From: DASWJZ01 sp963761005
Lineage (GTDB): Bacteria > Pseudomonadota > Alphaproteobacteria > Rhizobiales > Afifellaceae
NCBI GenBank assembly: GCA_963761005.1
Contig: CAVXFK010000016.1
Location: forward strand, 1-64,000
Direction: 5' to 3'
DNA length: 64,000 nucleotides
Shown: one piece after another, positions 34,898 through 43,703 of the stretch
Position numbering within the stretch: position 1 is the first letter of the stretch
How the letters are laid out: every line of letters begins with the position of its first letter
Position numbers and translations under genes: made by a program
The notes under the pieces: model-generated
What the model saw: only the letters and a program-made list of their open reading frames with translations
The model's database searches: none
Told to the model about the DNA's origin: nothing

Positions 34898-37182
34898 GCG
34901 GCGGCCTCCCGCAGCGAGGGCGAGGGCGCCCGTGCCCGGGGCTCTTTGCCGCGGAAGGAGAGCGATAGGCGCAAGGCGTTCGTGGTTACGACGATCGACG
35001 AGGTCGACATGGCAATCGCGGCGATCAGCGGCGTCGCATGGCCGAGCATCGCGATCGGCACGGCGCAGGCGTTGTAGATGACGGCGAGACCGATGTTCTC
35101 AAGCGTCAACCGGCGCGCCCGGCGCGCGATCCCGAGCGCAGTCAGCACAGGCTCAAGCCGCCGGCCGGTGAAGACGAGGCTTGCTGCGGTCTGGCTGATG
35201 TCGGAAGCGCTCGCGGGTGACATCGAAACGTCGGCAGCGGCAAGCGCCGGCGCGTCGTTGATGCCGTCGCCGACCATCAGCACGCGCTTGCCGCCGCTGC
35301 GCAGAAGGGCAAGCGCGCCAGCCTTGTCGGTGGGCAGGCAATGGGCGCGCCAGTCGTCGATGCCGGCGCGCCGCGCCGCGCTTGCAACGGCGGCCGGATG
35401 GTCGCCGGAAAGAAGCAGCACGCCGAGATGCTGAGCCTTGAGCGCCATCACGGTCGCCGCGGCGTCCGCGCGGAGCGCGTCGTCGAAGCGGAAGGGGATT
35501 GCCGGCGCCTCGCCGATCCGCAGCCAGATTTCGGAGCGGCGTGCCGCTCCGTCGTCGTTGGCGGAACCGCCGACCCATTCGCGCCGCCCGAGCCGCACCG
35601 TGTTTCCGTTCCAAATGCCCTCCATGCCTGAACCGGCCCGCTCCGCGACATTCTGCAGCATCGCGGGCGTAATGCCGCGGGCGTCCGCGGCGTTCGCGAG
35701 GCTGCGGGCGAGGGGATGTCGGCTCGCATTTCCGAGCGCGGCGGCGACGGCCCAGACACGGATGTCGGCGAGCGGGCTCTCGACCAACTCCGGACGGCCT
35801 TCGGTCAAGGTGCCGGTCTTGTCGAAGACGACGGTGTCGATCGCGGCGAGCCGCTCAAGCGCGGTGCCGTCCTTCAACATGATGCCACGGCGCATCAGGA
35901 GGCCGCTTGCGACGACCTGCACAGCCGGAACGGCAAGACCGAGCGCGCAGGGGCAGGTGATGATCAGCACCGCGATCGCGGCAGTCAGCGCCTGATGCCA
36001 TCCGGCGCCGGCAATCAGCCATCCGACGAAGGTCGCGGCGGAAAGGAGATGTACCGTCGGCGCGTAGATACGGGCGGCGCGGTCGGCGAGACGCACGAAG
36101 CGGCTGCCACTCCTTTCCGCCGCTTCCATCAGGCGCGCAATGTCGGCAAGCAGGAAGTCTTCAGGCTTTGCAGTGACCTGGACGAGAAGCGGGCCGGTCA
36201 GATTGAGCGTACCGGCGAAAACTCGGGCGCCAGCGGCCACCGGCTCGGGGTCGGTCTCGCCGGTCAGGAGCGAGCGATCGACGTCGCTCCCGCCTTCGAG
36301 AATCGTTGCGTCCACCGGCACGCGTTCGCCGGCCGCGACGCGCACGCGGTCGCCCGGCGCGATCTCGCCGACCGGAACATGGATCGCCGTCCCGTCGGGC
36401 TCCACCCGCATGGCGCTGCGCGCAGAGAGCGCCAGGAGCCGCGCTGCGGCCGAGCGCGCCACGCCACGCATGCGATGGTCGAGGTAGCGGCCGACAAGGA
36501 GGAAGAAGAGAAGGCCGACGGACGCATCGAACCAAGCATTAGCGCCGTGCGTCGCTGTCTCATAGAGGCTCATCCCGGCCGCCAGGACCACAGCGAGCGA
36601 GATCGGCACTTCCATGTTGAGCGAGCGCCCCTTCAGCGCACGCCAGGCAGACCGGAAGAACGGCTGCCCGGCATAGACGATCGCGGGAAGCGCGATCAGC
36701 GCCGATATCCAGTGAAAGAGGTCACGCGTCGCGTCGTTCGCCCCCGACCAGACGGAGACGGAGAGAAGCATGATGTTGCCGGCGGCGAAGCCGGCGACGG
36801 CGACGGAGCGGAGCAGCGCCTTGCCGGTCTCGTCGTTGTCGGCGGCGGCGAGCGCCGCGGCGTCGAACGGACGCGCCGAGTAGCCGAGCGCCTCGATCGC
36901 CTCCAGCAACGCGTCGGGCGACGCCGCTTTCGCGTCAAAGTCGACGCCGACGCGCCGTGACGTCAGGTTGGCGCGCGCGGCCGCGACGCCGGGCTGCTTT
37001 CCAAGCGTGCGCTCGATGGCCGAGATGCAGCCGGCGCAATGCATGTCCGGCACGAGGAAATCGACGTGGCAGCGGCCCGGCGCGACTTCGCGCACGAAGG
37101 TCGGATCGACACGGCCGACGATCGTATCCGCGGGGTGGATATCGATCGCGGCGCCGGCTGCCGATCCGCCGCAGCAGTTCAT
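34894..37182 (-). CDS. ccoI: Copper-translocating P-type ATPase for cbb3 oxidase (CcoI/FixI)
   Basis: A 762-residue P1B-ATPase. An N-terminal Cys pair (MNCCGG) precedes a heavy-metal domain with VPDMHCAGCISAIE. The membrane metal site is CPC in LIITCPCALGLAVP; the phosphorylated Asp is in VFDKTGTLTEG; the hinge is GDGINDAPALAAADVSM. It supplies copper to CcoN across the inner membrane. It overlaps ccoH by 4 bases and ccoS by 4. Confidence 0.94.
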   Translation of the reverse strand: MNCCGGSAAGAAIDIHPADTIVGRVDPTFVREVAPGRCHVDFLVPDMHCAGCISAIERTLGKQPGVAAARANLTSRRVGVDFDAKAASPDALLEAIEALGYSARPFDAAALAAADNDETGKALLRSVAVAGFAAGNIMLLSVSVWSGANDATRDLFHWISALIALPAIVYAGQPFFRSAWRALKGRSLNMEVPISLAVVLAAGMSLYETATHGANAWFDASVGLLFFLLVGRYLDHRMRGVARSAAARLLALSARSAMRVEPDGTAIHVPVGEIAPGDRVRVAAGERVPVDATILEGGSDVDRSLLTGETDPEPVAAGARVFAGTLNLTGPLLVQVTAKPEDFLLADIARLMEAAERSGSRFVRLADRAARIYAPTVHLLSAATFVGWLIAGAGWHQALTAAIAVLIITCPCALGLAVPAVQVVASGLLMRRGIMLKDGTALERLAAIDTVVFDKTGTLTEGRPELVESPLADIRVWAVAAALGNASRHPLARSLANAADARGITPAMLQNVAERAGSGMEGIWNGNTVRLGRREWVGGSANDDGAARRSEIWLRIGEAPAIPFRFDDALRADAAATVMALKAQHLGVLLLSGDHPAAVASAARRAGIDDWRAHCLPTDKAGALALLRSGGKRVLMVGDGINDAPALAAADVSMSPASASDISQTAASLVFTGRRLEPVLTALGIARRARRLTLENIGLAVIYNACAVPIAMLGHATPLIAAIAMSTSSIVVTTNALRLSLSFRGKEPRARAPSPSLREAAA

Positions 37183-37682
37183 TGCGTCGCCTCCGACGGC
37201 TTCAAAAAGATCTCCTGCGTCTGTCGGAAGACAACTTCGCCGCCGCGCGAAGCCTCAAGGTCGATCTCCCACAGGCCCGGCGGCAGCGTCTCGCGCGCCG
37301 CGTAGGCGGTGTCGGCGACCGGGTCGAACTCGATGAAGCGGTCTTCCCGCGTCGTCGACGGTCGCCCGACATGCGCGGAGACGCCAAGCGCGGGGACCCG
37401 CTGGCCCTTGGCGTCGGCGAGAATGAAGCGGAGCGTGCCGCGATCCGCTGTGAGTTGCGGCTGCCAGCCGACCTTGTCCTGCGCGCGCGCCTTGGCGAGC
37501 ATCTCGTCGTAATGCTGGCTCGAGACGTAGCTGTTCTCGACGACAAGACCGGGAAAAGTGCCGGTCGCCGCGAATGCCATCACCATGTTGACCGCGATGA
37601 TGACGCCGAAGAAGAGGCACGTGATCGCCAGCATGTGCCGTCCGGTGAAAGGATGCTGGTCGTCGACGCGGAAGAAACGCAT
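37179..37682 (-). CDS. ccoH: FixH/CcoH family protein
   Basis: A 167-residue protein with one N-terminal membrane helix (MLAITCLFFGVIIAVNMVMA) and a periplasmic domain of the FixH family (VVENSYVSSQHYDEMLAKAR). It helps cbb3 assembly together with CcoI. The start MRFFRVDDQHPFTGRHML at 37682 is preferred over upstream in-frame codons. Between ccoG (1-base gap) and ccoI (ATGA overlap). Confidence 0.9.
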   Translation of the reverse strand: MRFFRVDDQHPFTGRHMLAITCLFFGVIIAVNMVMAFAATGTFPGLVVENSYVSSQHYDEMLAKARAQDKVGWQPQLTADRGTLRFILADAKGQRVPALGVSAHVGRPSTTREDRFIEFDPVADTAYAARETLPPGLWEIDLEASRGGEVVFRQTQEIFLKPSEATQ

Positions 37683-37683
37683 C

Positions 37684-39216
37684 TCATCGCTCCGGAGCAA
37701 AGAACTCTGTCGACGCGCTCGCCGTCTCGTGGCCGCCGTCTTCGGCCAGCGCAAAGCTGAAGGGTGTCCTTCCGGGATGGACGGCTTTGCGCGGCTGGCT
37801 CACGAAGACCTTGACCTCCTTCAGACGGTCGGGCTCGACGTCAACGTCGAGACTTTTCGCGGCGTCGTCCTCCGCCGACCCTGCCGGCCACAGCTTCGCA
37901 TCAGGCAGGCCCTTGAGCGAGACGGTGAATCGACGCGGCTTCGCCAGCATGTTCAGGATCTTCACCGTGTAGCCGTTGCGGATCGAGCCGTTCGACAGCG
38001 TGACGAAGAGTGGATTGCGGTCAGGCAGAACGTTGATGTCGAGGCGCTCGCGGGTGAGAAGGGCGCCTAGCATCAGAAGGCCGATCAGCGACCACAGGCC
38101 GGCGTAGATCAGCGTGCGCGGTCGCACGATGTGCGAGACGCCGACCATGCGCTGATGCGCCGTCGCGACGGTGCGACCGGCGCTCTTCGCCTCCGCCGCA
38201 TGAGCGTTGTAGTCGCGCAGCGTCGTGTAAGAGATCAGCCCCTGCGGCGATCCGACCTTCGCCATGATGTCGTTGCAGGCGTCGATGCAGAGCGCGCAGG
38301 TGATACATTCGAGCTGGTTGCCGTCGCGGATGTCGATGCCCATCGGGCAGACGACGACGCAGGCGTTGCAGTCGATGCAGTCGCCTGCATCCATTCCCTC
38401 CGCGAGCGCCCGCTTCTTGCCGTGCGAGCGCGGCTCACCGCGCCAGGCATTGTAGGTGACGAGCAGCAAATCCTCGTCGAGCATGGCGCCCTGGATGCGC
38501 GGCCAGGGGCACATATAGGTGCAGACCTGCTCGCGCATGAAGCCGGCGAAAGTGAAGGTGGTGGCGGTCAGGATGCCGACGGTGATGTAGGCGACCGGCG
38601 CAGCCTGCAGGGTGAAGAGGTCGTGGAGGAGAGTTGGCGCGTCGGCGAAATAGAAAATCCAGGCGCCGCCGGTGCACACCGCTATGATGAGCCACACGGC
38701 GTAGACGGAGGCGCGCTTCCCGATCTTCTCGAAGCCCCAGCGCGCCTTGTCGAGCCGCATGCGGGCATTGCGGTCGCCCTCGATGAAGCGCTCGACCCAG
38801 ATGTAGAGGTCGGTCCACACGGTCTGCGGGCAGGTATAGCCGCACCAGGCGCGGCCCGCGACCGAGGTCACCAGGAAGAGCCCGAGCCCGGCCATGATCA
38901 GGAGGCCGGCGATGTAGTAGAATTCCTGCGGCCAGATCTCGATGAAGAAGAAATAGAAACGGCGGTTGGCGAGATCGACGAGCACCGCCTGGTCGGGAGC
39001 ATTCGGACCGCGGTCCCAGCGTATCCACGGCGTGATCCAGTAGATGCCGAGGGTCACGGCCATGATCCACCATTTCAGCTTGCGGAAGGTCCCCCAGGTG
39101 CGCTTCGGGAAGATCTTGACGCGCGCCTGATAGAGCTTCTGGCGAACGCGGGCGTTAACCGGCTCGACGTCATGCCGGACGACGTCCGGGCCGCCGGCGT
39201 AGGTATGCTCATTCAT
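37684..39216 (-). CDS. ccoG: cbb3 oxidase accessory protein CcoG (FixG), polyferredoxin
   Basis: A 510-residue membrane iron-sulfur protein, implicated in copper reduction for cbb3 biogenesis. Signs are WCGYTCPQTVWTDLYIWVER, CTYMCPWPRIQGAMLD, and a 2x[4Fe-4S] ferredoxin region with DCIDCNACVVVCPMGID and CITCALCIDACND, plus a C-terminal Ig-like periplasmic domain. ATG 39216 follows AGGGCG; GTG 39222 is an alternative. A FixK/FNR-like box is about 70 bases upstream. Confidence 0.94.
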   Translation of the reverse strand: MNEHTYAGGPDVVRHDVEPVNARVRQKLYQARVKIFPKRTWGTFRKLKWWIMAVTLGIYWITPWIRWDRGPNAPDQAVLVDLANRRFYFFFIEIWPQEFYYIAGLLIMAGLGLFLVTSVAGRAWCGYTCPQTVWTDLYIWVERFIEGDRNARMRLDKARWGFEKIGKRASVYAVWLIIAVCTGGAWIFYFADAPTLLHDLFTLQAAPVAYITVGILTATTFTFAGFMREQVCTYMCPWPRIQGAMLDEDLLLVTYNAWRGEPRSHGKKRALAEGMDAGDCIDCNACVVVCPMGIDIRDGNQLECITCALCIDACNDIMAKVGSPQGLISYTTLRDYNAHAAEAKSAGRTVATAHQRMVGVSHIVRPRTLIYAGLWSLIGLLMLGALLTRERLDINVLPDRNPLFVTLSNGSIRNGYTVKILNMLAKPRRFTVSLKGLPDAKLWPAGSAEDDAAKSLDVDVEPDRLKEVKVFVSQPRKAVHPGRTPFSFALAEDGGHETASASTEFFAPER

Positions 39217-39284
39217 TTCCACGCCCTGAGGCCTCGGGACGGCTTTCGACCGAAAACCGGTCGCATCGGCCAGCGGCTCCTGCT

Positions 39285-39298
39285 TTGATCTGTCTCAA
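39285..39298. promoter_or_regulatory. FNR/FixK box upstream of ccoG
   Basis: TTGATCTGTCTCAA matches TTGAT-N4-ATCAA at 9 of 10 positions. Its centre is about 75 bases before the ccoG start. It would switch on ccoGHIS at low oxygen. Confidence 0.7.
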
Positions 39299-39356
39299 GG
39301 GCAGAGCTTAGCATCCCCCCGTGACATCCGCGGCCGGCCGCGGGCAGGATGGTGCG

Positions 39357-39905
39357 ATGCATCGTCTCATCGGGCACGCCATCACCTCCGCGGACGATCG
39401 GATCGCCGACGCCAGCGGCCGCATGCCCGAAACGCTGCGCAACGAGGCGGATTGGGCACTGTTCCAGGCCGCGCTTGACCGGGCCGCGCTGACGCTCATC
39501 GGGCGGGCGAGCCACGCGGCGACCTCGAATCGCAAGAGGCGCAGGCGGCTCATCGTATCGGGCAGCGCCAGCGGCCTGGAGCAACGCGCCGACGGGATGT
39601 GGCTCAATCCCGCGGACCTGTCGCTCGGCGAAGCGCTCGACCGCGTCCTGCCGGACGGCGGGGAGGTGGCGGTCGTCGGCGGACAGGGTGTCTTCGAGCT
39701 CGTCGGCGCCGCCGGCTTCACCGCGTTCCATCTGGCGCGGGCACGCCGGGTGCGATTACCCGGTGGCCGCGGGTTGTTCGCAGCTTGTGAGCACGGCACG
39801 CCGGCCGCTTCGGTCCTTTCGGGCTTCGGTCTCATTGCGGACGAGGACGTGCTGCTCGACCCGGAGGCCGAGGTCACGCTGACGATCTGGCGGCAACCGG
39901 CGTGA
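39357..39905 (+). CDS. Dihydrofolate reductase-like protein of unknown substrate
   Basis: A 182-residue protein with a DHFR/RibD-C-like fold pattern: HRLIGHAITSADDRIADA at the start, ALTLIGRASHAATSNRKRRR, and the NADPH loop GGEVAVVGGQGVFELV. It diverges from FolA and may be a riboflavin- or pterin-type reductase. ATG 39357 is preceded by AGGATGG; GTG 39321 is in frame upstream. It is alone on the plus strand between the two oxidase operons, divergent from ccoG, so the FNR box could affect it too. Confidence 0.7.
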   Translation: MHRLIGHAITSADDRIADASGRMPETLRNEADWALFQAALDRAALTLIGRASHAATSNRKRRRRLIVSGSASGLEQRADGMWLNPADLSLGEALDRVLPDGGEVAVVGGQGVFELVGAAGFTAFHLARARRVRLPGGRGLFAACEHGTPAASVLSGFGLIADEDVLLDPEAEVTLTIWRQPA

Positions 39906-39960
39906 TCGGGCGCCGCGCCGGTATCCACTCTCGCAATTGTCTGATTCCCGAGCCGATACG

Positions 39961-40067
39961 CGTCATTCTCGGGCGAAGCGAAAGCGGAGACCCGAGAAAC
40001 TCAGGTTGATATGTGCTGACTGGGTCCTCGGGCCTCCCCTCGGATCGAGGGTCGCCCGAGGATGACG
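39961..40067. repeat. REP-like palindromic element
   Basis: CGTCATTCTCGGGCGA (39961-39976) and TCGCCCGAGGATGACG (40052-40067) are inverted copies with one mismatch, and the sequence between has more G/C-rich inverted pairs (ctcgggcctc/gagggtcg). The form is that of dispersed intergenic palindromes of Hyphomicrobiales. It lies between convergent genes and could terminate both. Confidence 0.7.
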
Positions 40068-40100
40068 CTCGTAGGTATCTCGCCTCAGTGATCCAGGGCG

Positions 40101-41039
40101 CTACTTCTTCGCCAGCTCCGAGGTCGGCTCGGCCAAGGAGGTCGCCGCCTCGCCGCCGCCCAGGGAGTGCACGAAAAGCGCCAGCTCCTTGATCGTGGTC
40201 GGGTCGAGCCGGTGCGCCCAGGCCGGCATCACGCCGTGGCGCGGCTTGGTGATCTGCGCGATGATCGAGGCCTTGTCGCCGGAATAGAGCCAGATCGCGT
40301 CGTTCAGACGCGGCGCGCCGACCTCGCGGTTTCCTCCGCCGTCTTCGCCGTGACAGACGGCGCAATTGTCGGCGAAGACCTGCTTTCCTTCCTGCGCCAG
40401 CGCGGCGTCGTGGTCGGAGTTGGAGAGCGACAGCACGAAATTCGCCACCGCCTCGACCTGATGCGCATCGAGGATGCCGTCGGCGCCGAAGGCGGGCATC
40501 TCGGAGACGCGTGTATCGGGATCCTGCGTGTAGCGGATGCCGTGCGAGATCGTCGTGTGGATGGCTTCCAGCGTTCCGCCCCAGAGCCAATCGTCGTCGT
40601 TCAGGTTCGGATAGCCGCGCGAGCCCGCGGCGCCGGAGCCGTGGCACTGCACGCAATTGACCAGGAACGCCGAGCGGCCGCCGGCGACGGCGAAGCGGTT
40701 GAGCTCGTCGTCCTTGGCGATGTCTTCGAGCGGGAGGGAGGCGACGCGCTCGAGGTTCGCGGCCTGCGCTTCCTTGGCGGCGCTCAGCGACTTCTCCACC
40801 TCGGCACGCGTCGAATAGCCGAGCAGACCGCGCGTTGCGGAGTGAACCAGCGGAATGGCGGGGTAAAGCACCATGTAGACGACCGCGAACGCGATGCAGG
40901 CATAGAAAGTCCACAGCCACCAGCGCGGCAGCGGCGTGTTCAGCTCGCGGATGCCGTCCCAGACGTGACCTGTGGTCGGCTGTCCCGTGGCGTCGTCGAC
41001 AACGATCTGCTCTTCCGCGCCCGTTTCGCGATCAGCCAT
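40101..41039 (-). CDS. ccoP: cbb3-type cytochrome c oxidase subunit III, dihaem CcoP
   Basis: A 312-residue membrane-anchored dihaem cytochrome c that passes electrons to CcoN/CcoO. N-terminal helix PRWWLWTFYACIAFAVVYMV; haem sites CVQCH (FLVNCVQCHGSGAAGSRG) and CAVCH (FADNCAVCHGEDGGG), each followed by a Met ligand region (SEMPAFG, GVMPAWA). Three bases after ccoQ; last gene of ccoNOQP. Confidence 0.95.
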   Translation of the reverse strand: MADRETGAEEQIVVDDATGQPTTGHVWDGIRELNTPLPRWWLWTFYACIAFAVVYMVLYPAIPLVHSATRGLLGYSTRAEVEKSLSAAKEAQAANLERVASLPLEDIAKDDELNRFAVAGGRSAFLVNCVQCHGSGAAGSRGYPNLNDDDWLWGGTLEAIHTTISHGIRYTQDPDTRVSEMPAFGADGILDAHQVEAVANFVLSLSNSDHDAALAQEGKQVFADNCAVCHGEDGGGNREVGAPRLNDAIWLYSGDKASIIAQITKPRHGVMPAWAHRLDPTTIKELALFVHSLGGGEAATSLAEPTSELAKK

Positions 41040-41042
41040 CGC

Positions 41043-41210
41043 TCAGTCCTTCTCGTCGTGTCTGAAGGGGATGTCCGCTTGATCCCGGTAGCCCCGGCGC
41101 GCTCCCGGACGGATCGCCCAAAGGAGCGCTCCGACAAAGAAGAGCGTCATAAAGAGCAGCCCCCAGCTATCGGCGAAGTGCCGAAGTTCCTCGTAGCCGA
41201 CCTCGCTCAT
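41043..41210 (-). CDS. ccoQ: cbb3-type oxidase subunit CcoQ
   Basis: A 55-residue single-span protein: MSEVGYEELRHFADSWG, helix LLFMTLFFVGALLWAIRPG, and a charged tail ending HDEKD. CcoQ stabilises the complex. Its ATG overlaps the ccoO stop (ATGA). Confidence 0.92.
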   Translation of the reverse strand: MSEVGYEELRHFADSWGLLFMTLFFVGALLWAIRPGARRGYRDQADIPFRHDEKD

Positions 41211-41942
41211 CTGAGATTGGCCTCCGAGCGCGGCTCGTAGCTGGTGAAGTCGACCAGCGTGCCGAGCATCTGCAGATAGGCGATAAGCGCGTCCATTTCG
41301 GTCAGCCGCGTCGGATCGCCGTCGAAGTCGCGCACGTTCACCTTCGCGCCGTAGCGCTCAAGCAACCCGCTCGAAATCGGCGTTCGGGTCAGCCTGCGTG
41401 CGCAAATCCGCGATGGCATTCGCGATCATCGCATCGGTGTAGGGGACGCCGACGTCGGAATTGGCCTTGAGATTGTCGCCGAAGTCCTTCGTCCTGAGAT
41501 CGGTCGCCGCGAGGTGCGGATAGCCGGGCATGATGGAGGCCGGCACGACCGAGCGTGGATCCATGAGATGCTGGACGTGCCATTCGTCGGAATAACGGCC
41601 GCCGACCCGCGCAAGATCGGGCCCGGTCCGCTTGGAGCCCCACTGGAACGGGTGGTCGTACATCGACTCGGCGGCTAGCGAGTAGTGACCGTAGCGCTCC
41701 ACCTCGTCGCGCATCGGGCGGATCATCTGGCTGTGGCAGAGGTAGCAGCCCTCGCGGACATAGATGTTGCGGCCCGCCAACTCGAGCGGCGTATACGGGC
41801 GCATGCCATCAACGTGCTCGATCGTGTTCTGCAGATAGAAGAGTGGCACGATCTCGACGATGCCGCCGATGGTCACCACGCCCAGGCTCAACGCCAGGAG
41901 CAGCGTCGCGTTCTTCTCGATTGTCGCGTGATTGATCATCAT
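41207..41942 (-). CDS. ccoO: cbb3-type oxidase subunit II, monohaem CcoO (one frameshift)
   Basis: The membrane-bound monohaem cytochrome c of cbb3 oxidase. An N-terminal helix (LLLALSLGVVTIGGIVEIVP) is followed by GRNIYVREGCYLCHSQMIRP with the CYLCH haem site, then GWGSKR-like WGSKRTGPDLARVGG and PASIMPGYPHLA with the Met ligand. One extra base near 41375 moves the frame from ADFERV to LLERYGAKVNVRDFDG and LIAYLQMLGT. The corrected product is 244 residues, the normal size. Because the rest of the operon is intact, a sequence error is likely. Confidence 0.9.
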
Positions 41943-41946
41943 CGTC

Positions 41947-43557
41947 TCATTCCGCCGGCTGAATGGCGCCCATCGGGGTTTCCTGGCGCACGTCGCCCCT
42001 TATCGTCTTCCAGACGTTGAAGGCCATGAAGAGAGCGCCGCTCAGGTAGAAGAGGCCGCCGAGCGCGCGGATCATGTAATAGGGGTGCATGGCCTGAACC
42101 GTCTCGACGAACGAATAGACGAGGAAGCCGAGCTGATCGTATTCGCGCCACATCAGGCCCTGCATGATGCCGGAGACCCACATCGCCGAGGCGTAGAGGA
42201 CGATGCCGATGGTCGCGAGCCAGAAGTGCCAGTTGACGAGGCGCAGGCTGTAGAGGCGCTCGCGATTCCAAAGCCGCGGCGTCAGGAAGTAGACCGCGCC
42301 GAAGGAGATCATGCCGACCCAGCCGAGCGCGCCGGAATGCACGTGGCCGATGGTCCAGTCGGTGTAGTGGGAGAGTGAGTTGACTTCCCTGATCGACATC
42401 ACCGGCCCTTCGAAGGTCGACATGCCGTAGAAGGCGACGGCGATCACCATCATGCGCAGGATCGGATCGGTCCGAAGCTTGTCCCAGGCGCCTGACAGCG
42501 TCATCAGGCCGTTGATCATGCCGCCCCACGACGGCATCCACAGCATGACCGAGAAGACCATGCCGAGCGTCTGCGCCCAGTCGGGGAGCGCGGTGTAGTG
42601 CAGGTGGTGCGGGCCGGCCCAGATGTAGAGGAAGATCAGCGACCAGAAGTGCACGATCGAGAGCCGGTAGGAATAGATCGGCCGGTTCGCCTGCTTCGGC
42701 ACGAAGTAGTACATCATGCCGAGGAAGCCGGCCGTCAGGAAGAAGCCGACGGCGTTGTGGCCGTACCACCATTGGATCAGCGCGTCCTGCACGCCGGCAT
42801 AGAGCGAGTAGCTCTTCGATCCGAGGAAGGAGACCGGCATCGCCAGGTTGTTCACCACGTGCAGCATCGCGATCGTGACGATGAAGGAGAGGTAGAACCA
42901 GTTGGCGACGTAGATGTGCGGTTCTTTGCGCTTGAAGATCGTGCCGAGGAACACGAGCAGATAAGCGACCCAAACGACGGTCAGCCAGAGGTCCACGTAC
43001 CATTCGGGCTCGGCATATTCCTTCGACTGCGTGATGCCGAGGACGTAGCCGCTCGCGGCGAGCACGATGAAGAGCTGGTAGCCCCAGAACACGAACCAAG
43101 CGAGCTTGCCGCCGAAGAGGCGCGCGCCGCAGGTGCGCTGCACCACGTAGAAGCTCGTCGCGATCAGCGCATTGCCGCCAAAGGCGAAGATCACGGCCGA
43201 CGTATGGACCGGACGCAGGCGCCCGAAGGTCGTCCACGGAAGGTTGAGATTGAGGACCGGGTAGGCGAGCTCAAGCGCGATATAGAGGCCGACCAGGAAC
43301 CCGGTGATGCCCCAGAATACTGTCGCGATCACGCCGGCGCGGACGACGTCGTCCATATAGCCTTCCGGCTTCTCGCGGAGCGGGATCATGCCCGCAGCCG
43401 AGACCTTCATGGTCTTCAGCCGCCAGATCATCGCGCCGAGCATGATGACGGCGATGAGGCCCATGTGGAAAGCGAAGAGCGGGTCGTAAGCCTTGGCCGA
43501 TGCGAGAAGCGCAAGCAGCGCGATCGCAAAGAACACCCAGGCTTGCAGCATCGGCAT
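41947..43557 (-). CDS. ccoN: cbb3-type oxidase catalytic subunit I CcoN
   Basis: The 536-residue haem-copper subunit that reduces oxygen with high affinity. Twelve or so membrane helices; haem/Cu His residues in RPVHTSAVIFAFGGNAL, VVNNLAMP, WWYGHNAVGFFLTAG, WAGPHHLHYTALPDW and GHVHSGALGWVG. The ATG at 43557 (MPMLQAWVFF) follows GGGGGGTG. A FixK/FNR box is centred 76 bases upstream, shared with hemN. Confidence 0.95.
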   Translation of the reverse strand: MPMLQAWVFFAIALLALLASAKAYDPLFAFHMGLIAVIMLGAMIWRLKTMKVSAAGMIPLREKPEGYMDDVVRAGVIATVFWGITGFLVGLYIALELAYPVLNLNLPWTTFGRLRPVHTSAVIFAFGGNALIATSFYVVQRTCGARLFGGKLAWFVFWGYQLFIVLAASGYVLGITQSKEYAEPEWYVDLWLTVVWVAYLLVFLGTIFKRKEPHIYVANWFYLSFIVTIAMLHVVNNLAMPVSFLGSKSYSLYAGVQDALIQWWYGHNAVGFFLTAGFLGMMYYFVPKQANRPIYSYRLSIVHFWSLIFLYIWAGPHHLHYTALPDWAQTLGMVFSVMLWMPSWGGMINGLMTLSGAWDKLRTDPILRMMVIAVAFYGMSTFEGPVMSIREVNSLSHYTDWTIGHVHSGALGWVGMISFGAVYFLTPRLWNRERLYSLRLVNWHFWLATIGIVLYASAMWVSGIMQGLMWREYDQLGFLVYSFVETVQAMHPYYMIRALGGLFYLSGALFMAFNVWKTIRGDVRQETPMGAIQPAE

Positions 43558-43626
43558 AGTGCACCCCCCAGCCGCCGAGAAAGGCGGCAGATGCACCAGT
43601 TGCTAGCCAAGCGCGACCTAACAGCT

Positions 43627-43640
43627 TTGACGCAGATCAA
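43627..43640. promoter_or_regulatory. FNR/FixK box between ccoN and hemN
   Basis: TTGACGCAGATCAA matches TTGAT-N4-ATCAA at 9 of 10 positions. It is nearly midway between ccoN and hemN starts, so one site may activate both. Confidence 0.8.
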
Positions 43641-43703
43641 GGACCCACGGCTGCGGAACGCTGCTCCTTGCGTCAAATTGGCACTTGGCCCTGGGGGCGC
43701 GGC

